Shown here piece by piece: positions 59,848 through 64,000 of a stretch of 64,000 nucleotides of DNA (within the stretch, counting starts at the first letter, position 1; every line of letters starts with the position of its first letter). The notes below the pieces were generated by a model. It did not search any database, had not been told where the DNA came from, and saw nothing but the letters and a program-made list of their open reading frames with translations. The stretch covers positions 302,702,781 to 302,766,780 of the forward strand of contig NC_059072.1 of assembly GCF_020497125.1 (NCBI RefSeq), read 5' to 3'. Made by a program: the position numbers and the translations under genes. This stretch comes from Mauremys mutica (Eukaryota; Chordata; Testudines; Geoemydidae).

Positions 59848-60584
59848 CAAAAGAAGGTTGAGGGGGGATATGATTGCTCTTTATAAATATATCAGAGGGA
59901 TAAATATTAGGGAGGGAGAGGAATTATTTAAGCTTAGTACCAATGTGGACACAAGAATAAATGGGCATAAACTGGACACTAGGAAGTTTAGACTTGAAAT
60001 TAGACGAAGGTTTCTAACCATTAGAGGAGTGAAATTCTGGAACAGCCTTCCAAGGGGAGTAGTGGGGGCAAAAGACATATCTGGCTTTAAGACTAAGCTT
60101 GATAAGTTTATGGAGGGGATGGTATGATGGGATAGCCTAATTTTGGCAATTAATTTGGCAACTGATCTTTGATTATCAGCAGGTAAGTACACCCAGTGGT
60201 CTGTGATGGGATGTTAGATGTGGTGGGATCTGAATTACTAAAGAGAATTCTTTCCTGGGTGCTGGCTGGTGAGTCTTGCCCACATGCTCAGGGTTTAACT
60301 GATCGCCATATTTGGGGTCGGGAAGGAATTTTCCTCCAGGGCAGATTGGCAGAGGCCCTGGAGGTTTTTCGCCTTCCTCTGCAGATGGGGCACGAGTCAC
60401 TTGCTGGAGGATTCTCTGAAGCTTGAGTCTTCAAACCACAATTTGAGGACTTCAATAACTCAGACATAGGTTAGGGGTTTGTTACGGGGTGGGTGGGTGA
60501 GATTCTGTGGCCTGCATTATGCAGGAGGTCAGTCTAGATGATCATAATGATCTCTTCTGACCTTAAAGTCTATGAGTCTATGAG
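59848..60584 (+). mobile_element. CR1 LINE, 5'-truncated
   Basis: Encodes the ORF2 tail MRGDMIALYKYIRGINIREG, then LDTRKFRLEIRRRFLTIRG and FWNSLPRGVVGAKDISGFK. A long 3' UTR follows ('gggaaggaattttcctccagg', 'gtctagatgatcataatgatctcttctgacctta'), ending in 'agtctatgagtctatgag'. The tail differs from the other CR1 copies here, so it is another subfamily. It sits between the arms of the 161-bp inverted repeat. Confidence 0.88.
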
Positions 60585-60661
60585 ACAGTATTATGGAGAT
60601 AATGAGTTCTTCAAAGCACTTCTTTCTTACAGCACCTCCTCAGTCTTTCCTGGATTTCACT

Positions 60662-60822
60662 TTCGTATAATGTTTTTCTTCTTCAGTGTGCTTTACAAAC
60701 ATAACTAATGCATCCTCACAAAACCCCTGTGAGGCATGCAGGCGTTTCATTCTCAATTTAACAGCCAGGGAAGCTGAACCTCACAAGTTAAATGACTTGC
60801 CCAAAGCCACAGAGAAAGCCAT
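60662..60822 (-). repeat. MIR-derived inverted repeat, right arm (161 bp)
   Basis: Exact reverse complement of 59118-59278. Ends 40 bases before the Harbinger terminus at 60862. Confidence 0.95.
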
Positions 60823-61258
60823 ATGGTCTTCATCCAGCTGGTAATCCTGACCAGGCTCCTGGGGTATGTCTACACTACAAAATTAGGTCCAATTTATAGA
60901 AGTCGAATTTTTAGGAAGCGATTTTATACAGTTGATTGTGTGTGTCCCCACTAAGCGCATTAAGGTGGTGGAGTGCGTCCACAGTACTGAGGCTAGCGTT
61001 GACTTTCGGAGCGTTGCACTGTGGGTAGCTATCCCCCAGTTTCCGCAGTCTCCACTGCCCATTGGAATTCTGGGTTGAGCTCCCAATGCCTGATGGGGCA
61101 AAAACATTGTTGCGGGTGGTTTTGGGTACATGTCATCAGTCGCCCCTTCTTCCGTGAAAGCAATGGCAGACAATTGTTTCGCGCCTTTTTTCCATGCAGG
61201 CACCATACTGCTTTCAGCAGACAGTGCAATAGGACTGCTAACCATCGTCATCGAATGA

Positions 61259-61660
61259 CCGCTTCCGCTGCCGCTCTGCTCTCCTGCTGTGGCCGCAGAT
61301 GGTGCAATAGGTCAGAAAAACTGGTCTTCCAACCATTGCTTCTGCTGCCACTCTGCTCTCCTGCTCTGGTCGCAGACAGTGAAAAGGTCAGAAAAACTGG
61401 TCTTCCAACCACCGCTTCTGCTGCCATTCTGCTCTCCTGCTCTCCCGGTGGTCTCGCAGGTCCTCTATATGACCATTGACATCCGCTGCAACTCTGCTCT
61501 CCTGCTCTTGTCTCGCCATACCACGGCAAGCGTGCAGCCTGCTCAGCTCAACTAACAGACACCACCGCTGTTGTGACCTGGCAGCAGATGGTGCCTGGTC
61601 TTCCAACAACTGCTTCCACTGCCACTCTGCTCTCCTGCTCTGCTGCAGGTGCCATACCAC
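61259..61660 (+). repeat. Tandem repeats in the Harbinger leader
   Basis: A unit of about 75 bases containing 'gctgccnctctgctctcctgct' occurs near 61266, 61341, 61416, 61485 and 61617. The first three copies also share 'gtcagaaaaactggtcttccaa'. Later copies are truncated and interspersed with 'gccataccacggcaagc'. Frames open through it on both strands are repeat artefacts. Confidence 0.75.
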
Positions 61661-61805
61661 GGCAAGCATGGAGCCCACTCAGATCACTGCGGTAGTTATG
61701 AGCATTGAAAACACCTCACACATTATCCTACAATATGTGCAGAACCAGAACCTGCAAAAGCAGGCGAGGAGGCGATAGCAGCACGGTGACAAGAGTGATG
61801 AGGAC

Positions 61806-62915
61806 ATGGACACAGATTTCTCTCAAAGCACGGGCCCTTGCAATTTGGATATTCTGGTGGCAATGGGGCAGGCTCGTGCCATGGAACACTCATTCTGGGC
61901 CTGGGAAACAAGCACAGACTGGTGGGACCACATAGTGTTGCAGGTCTGGGATGATTCCCAGTGGCTGCGAAACTTTCGCATGCGTAATGGCACTTTCATG
62001 GAACTTTGTGACTTGCTTTCCCCTGCCCTGAAGCGCAAGAATACCAAGATGAGAGCAGCCCTCACAGTTCACAAACGAGTGGCGATAGCCCTCTGGAAGC
62101 TTGCAACGCCAGACAGCTACTGGACAGTTGGGAATCAATTTGGAGTGGGCAAATCTACTGTGGGGGCTGCTGTGATCCAAGTAGCCAATGCAAGCACTGA
62201 GCTGTTGCTATCAAGGGTACTGACTCTGGGAAATGTGCAGGTCATAGTGGATGGCTTTGCCGCAATGGGATTCCCTAACTGTGGTGGGGCAATAGATGGA
62301 ACGCATATCCCTATCTTGGGACCAGACCACCTAGGCAGCCAGTACATAAACTGCAAGGGGTACTTTTCAATGGTGCTGCAAGCACTGGTGGATCACAAGG
62401 GACGTTTCACCAACATCAACGTGGGATGGCCGGGAAAGGTACATGACGCTCGCATCTTCAGGAACTCTGGTCTGTCTGAACAGCTGCAGCAAGGGACTTA
62501 CTTTCCAGACCAGAAAATAACCGTTGGGATTGTTGAAATGCCTATAGTTACCCTGGGGGACCCAGCCTACCCCTTAATGCCATGGCTCATGAAGCCAAAC
62601 ACAAGCACCCTGGACAGTAGTCAGGAGCTATTCAACTATAGGCTGAGCAAGTGCAGAATGGTGGCATAATGTGTATTTGGATGTTTAAAAGCACGCTGGC
62701 GCAGTTTACTGTCTCGCTTAGACCTCAGCGAAACCAATATTCCCATTGTTATTACTGCTTGCTGTGTGCTCCACAATATCTGTGAAAGTAAAGGGGAGAC
62801 GTTTATGGTGGGATGGGAGGTTGAGGAAATCGCCTGGCCACTGATTATGTGCAGCCAGAAACTGGGGTGGTTAGAAGAGCACAGCAGGGTGTACTGCACA
62901 TCAGAGAAGCTTTGA
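61806..62915 (+). pseudogene. HARBI1-like Harbinger transposase, one stop codon
   Basis: One frame runs 369 codons, with a single in-frame TAA at 62667-62669. The protein is a DDE-type nuclease of the Harbinger/HARBI1 family. Residues near 50-60 read QVWDDSQWLRNFRM, and about 85-120 form the helix-turn-helix (RVAIALWKLATPDSYWTVGN, then QFGVGKSTVGAAVI). The first catalytic Asp is in GGAIDGTHIPI (about residue 164) and the second in GKVHDARIFRNS (about residue 216). The stop takes the place of Glu in the [V-x]-E-C-x-F-G motif, because the following codons read CVFGCLKARWRSLLSRLDLS and then ACCVLHNICESKGETF. Length and frame match a full-length family member, so the stop is apparently the main coding lesion. 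The ATG at 61806 was chosen because the family begins with this acidic segment. Confidence 0.88.
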
Positions 62916-63539
62916 AAACCAGTTTCATAACTGGCCAGGCTTCAGTTATGGCTGCTACTCTGAAACACATATAAAGGGTGAAGATGTTATAGTTTAGGTT
63001 TTTATTTTTAAAACTATTTTTAGAGGGATATAGGTAGCCATACAGAGATACAAACATTTTCTGAACTGTTGAAACTGTAATTATCAACATTAACAATGTG
63101 ATATAAATATGGATTTAAGAATGTGAATTACAGAAAAAGACATGACGATATATATTAAATACATTCATAAAAATTACTAAATCAAGTTAAGAATGTGCAA
63201 ACACATTATGCTTAACTTTGAACCCATGTGAACACTGTAGATAAGCACTGAACACTCTCATGTCTGGGTCCACTTGCACAGTGTTGGTTTAGTAGATGCC
63301 CTGAGCAGTAATATTTTCAGGGCCATGTTCTGTCTATTTATCGCAAAACAAGAGTAACGTCCTGATTCATCTAATGAGTGATCTGCAAGACAGAACAATG
63401 ACAACTTTTGAAGAACAAACAAAAGATTTATATTAAAAATGGCTCTTAAAGAGACAGAGAAGAGAAATGTTCTTCCCATATACTTAAAGCAGCTCTGAAA
63501 AGCTCACTTTTTCAATAAGGAGATGCAGAGACAAAAAAC

Positions 63540-64000
63540 AACCACATTAAATCTCAGGCTCTGAAAAATGGAGCAGACAGTTAAAATCCTTTTGAAAGAA
63601 CTACTCTCTAATATGATGCACAGGAAGGGGACAACCCCTTTTGCTAGTACAACTGTTGGGCTATGAGCAGTTGAATGTTCCCATTCTGTGCTGCTTTCTG
63701 TCCTTTCCTGCCAGCTCTTGCTGTCCAAGTGGTCTTCATCTCTGCCAAGTGAAATGGTTGCTTCAATAACAAGTGCTCACAATTCTGCCATCTGTGATTT
63801 TGGAGGAAGTGCTTCATCCGCAACATCGCGCCACTTCTTTTCTGCCAGTTGTTGCCATGCTGTGCAGCAGCCAGTTATGTATTTGCTTAATAAGAGCATC
63901 TTTGCTTCTTAAGGACGTCACTGTGTTCTTCTGCTGATAATACTTAGCCACCTGATGTGCCTTTCGTTCGGCTTGCCCCTGCCAACTGCCTCTGTGGTGT
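63540..64000 (-). pseudogene. Unidentified degenerate coding-like stretch
   Basis: The minus strand contains protein-like segments in two frames. From the right edge one reads QAERKAHQVAKYYQQKNTVT and SLRSKDALIKQIHNWLL. After a frame change comes CCTAWQQLAEKKWRDVADEA, LPPKSQMAEL and a stop, then ALVIEATISLGRDEDHLDSK and SWQERTESSTEWE. The charged, helix-like composition over more than 100 codons is unlike neighbouring intron sequence, but frameshift and stop mark it as dead. I do not recognise the protein. A transposon gene or processed pseudogene running in from the right is likely. Confidence 0.35.

Larger units (their letters stand above)
60862..62945 (+). mobile_element. Harbinger transposon, 3'-truncated
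   Basis: The left terminus GGGTATGTCTACACTAC is present, followed by the long GC-rich leader typical of large turtle Harbingers (cgttgcactgtgggtagctatc, tgatggggcaaaaacattg). A minisatellite-like leader (61259-61660) and a transposase gene (61806-62915) follow. After the transposase, similarity to the expected 3' region fades near 62945. No matching right terminus (the complement of the left) is found before 64000, so the 3' end is lost. Confidence 0.78.
56650..64000 (-). other. ENOX1 upstream intron, at least 7.3 kb
   Basis: Gene-oriented upstream intron leading to N-terminal exons outside the window. Recognisable content: MIR copies, a 161-bp inverted repeat, a CR1 and a Harbinger. I recognise nothing in about 56650-57820, 58045-58735, 58780-59095, 59300-59845 and 62950-63500. 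A T/C-rich run is at 58335-58380. Confidence 0.75.

Overview
The window is ordinary single-copy nuclear DNA from an amniote, most likely a cryptodiran turtle. It contains no bacterial-type operons and no dense coding. The turtle assignment rests on repeat content: CR1 LINE 3' ends that finish in ATTCTATG-type repeats, a tRNA-derived SINE of the turtle Pol III type with a CR1-like tail (39049-39232), DIRS-type and Penelope-like retroelements, and many hAT and Harbinger DNA transposons.

One host gene is visible. Five minus-strand exons of ENOX1 (ecto-NOX disulfide-thiol exchanger 1) lie, in transcription order, at 56476-56649, 54152-54358, 45702-45935, 28269-28481 and 1459-1565. All have AG/GT borders and compatible phases, and together give about 311 continuous codons. 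They cover the segment before the RRM, the RRM, and the first part of the helical region. The N-terminal coding exon(s) lie beyond base 64000 and the C-terminal exons lie before base 1, so the whole window is the interior of a very large gene with introns of 2.1, 8.2, 17.2 and 26.7 kb.

Everything else recognisable is intronic transposon. The 26.7-kb intron holds an L2-like relic, CR1 copies (one carrying two different hAT insertions), several GC-rich hAT elements with 8-bp target-site duplications, an LTR with an unusually long tRNA-Ala-like primer site, a degraded DIRS retroelement that lost its reverse transcriptase, a 112-bp inverted repeat, and a 4.1-kb Harbinger element with a Myb/SANT-like gene and a convergent transposase pseudogene. 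The 17.2-kb intron holds a solo LTR, an LTR-like repeat hit by a palindromic Penelope-like insertion, a hAT/CR1 pair, the turtle SINE, a GAAA microsatellite and an L2-type LINE relic. The 8.2-kb intron holds a doubly palindromic MITE, a second copy of the LTR-like repeat (again hit by a palindromic Penelope-like insertion, plus a hAT), and another solo LTR. Upstream of 56649 are MIR copies, a perfect 161-bp inverted repeat, a CR1, and a second Harbinger whose 369-codon transposase is intact except for one stop codon placed exactly where the third catalytic acidic residue should be.

No novel functional gene system was found. The most informative observations concern transposon structure: the stop at the catalytic Glu, the long tRNA-like primer site, the perfect inverted MIR duplication, the hairpin core shared between hAT families, and parallel Penelope-like insertions in two copies of one repeat. 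All identifications are from reading the sequence; no database search was run.
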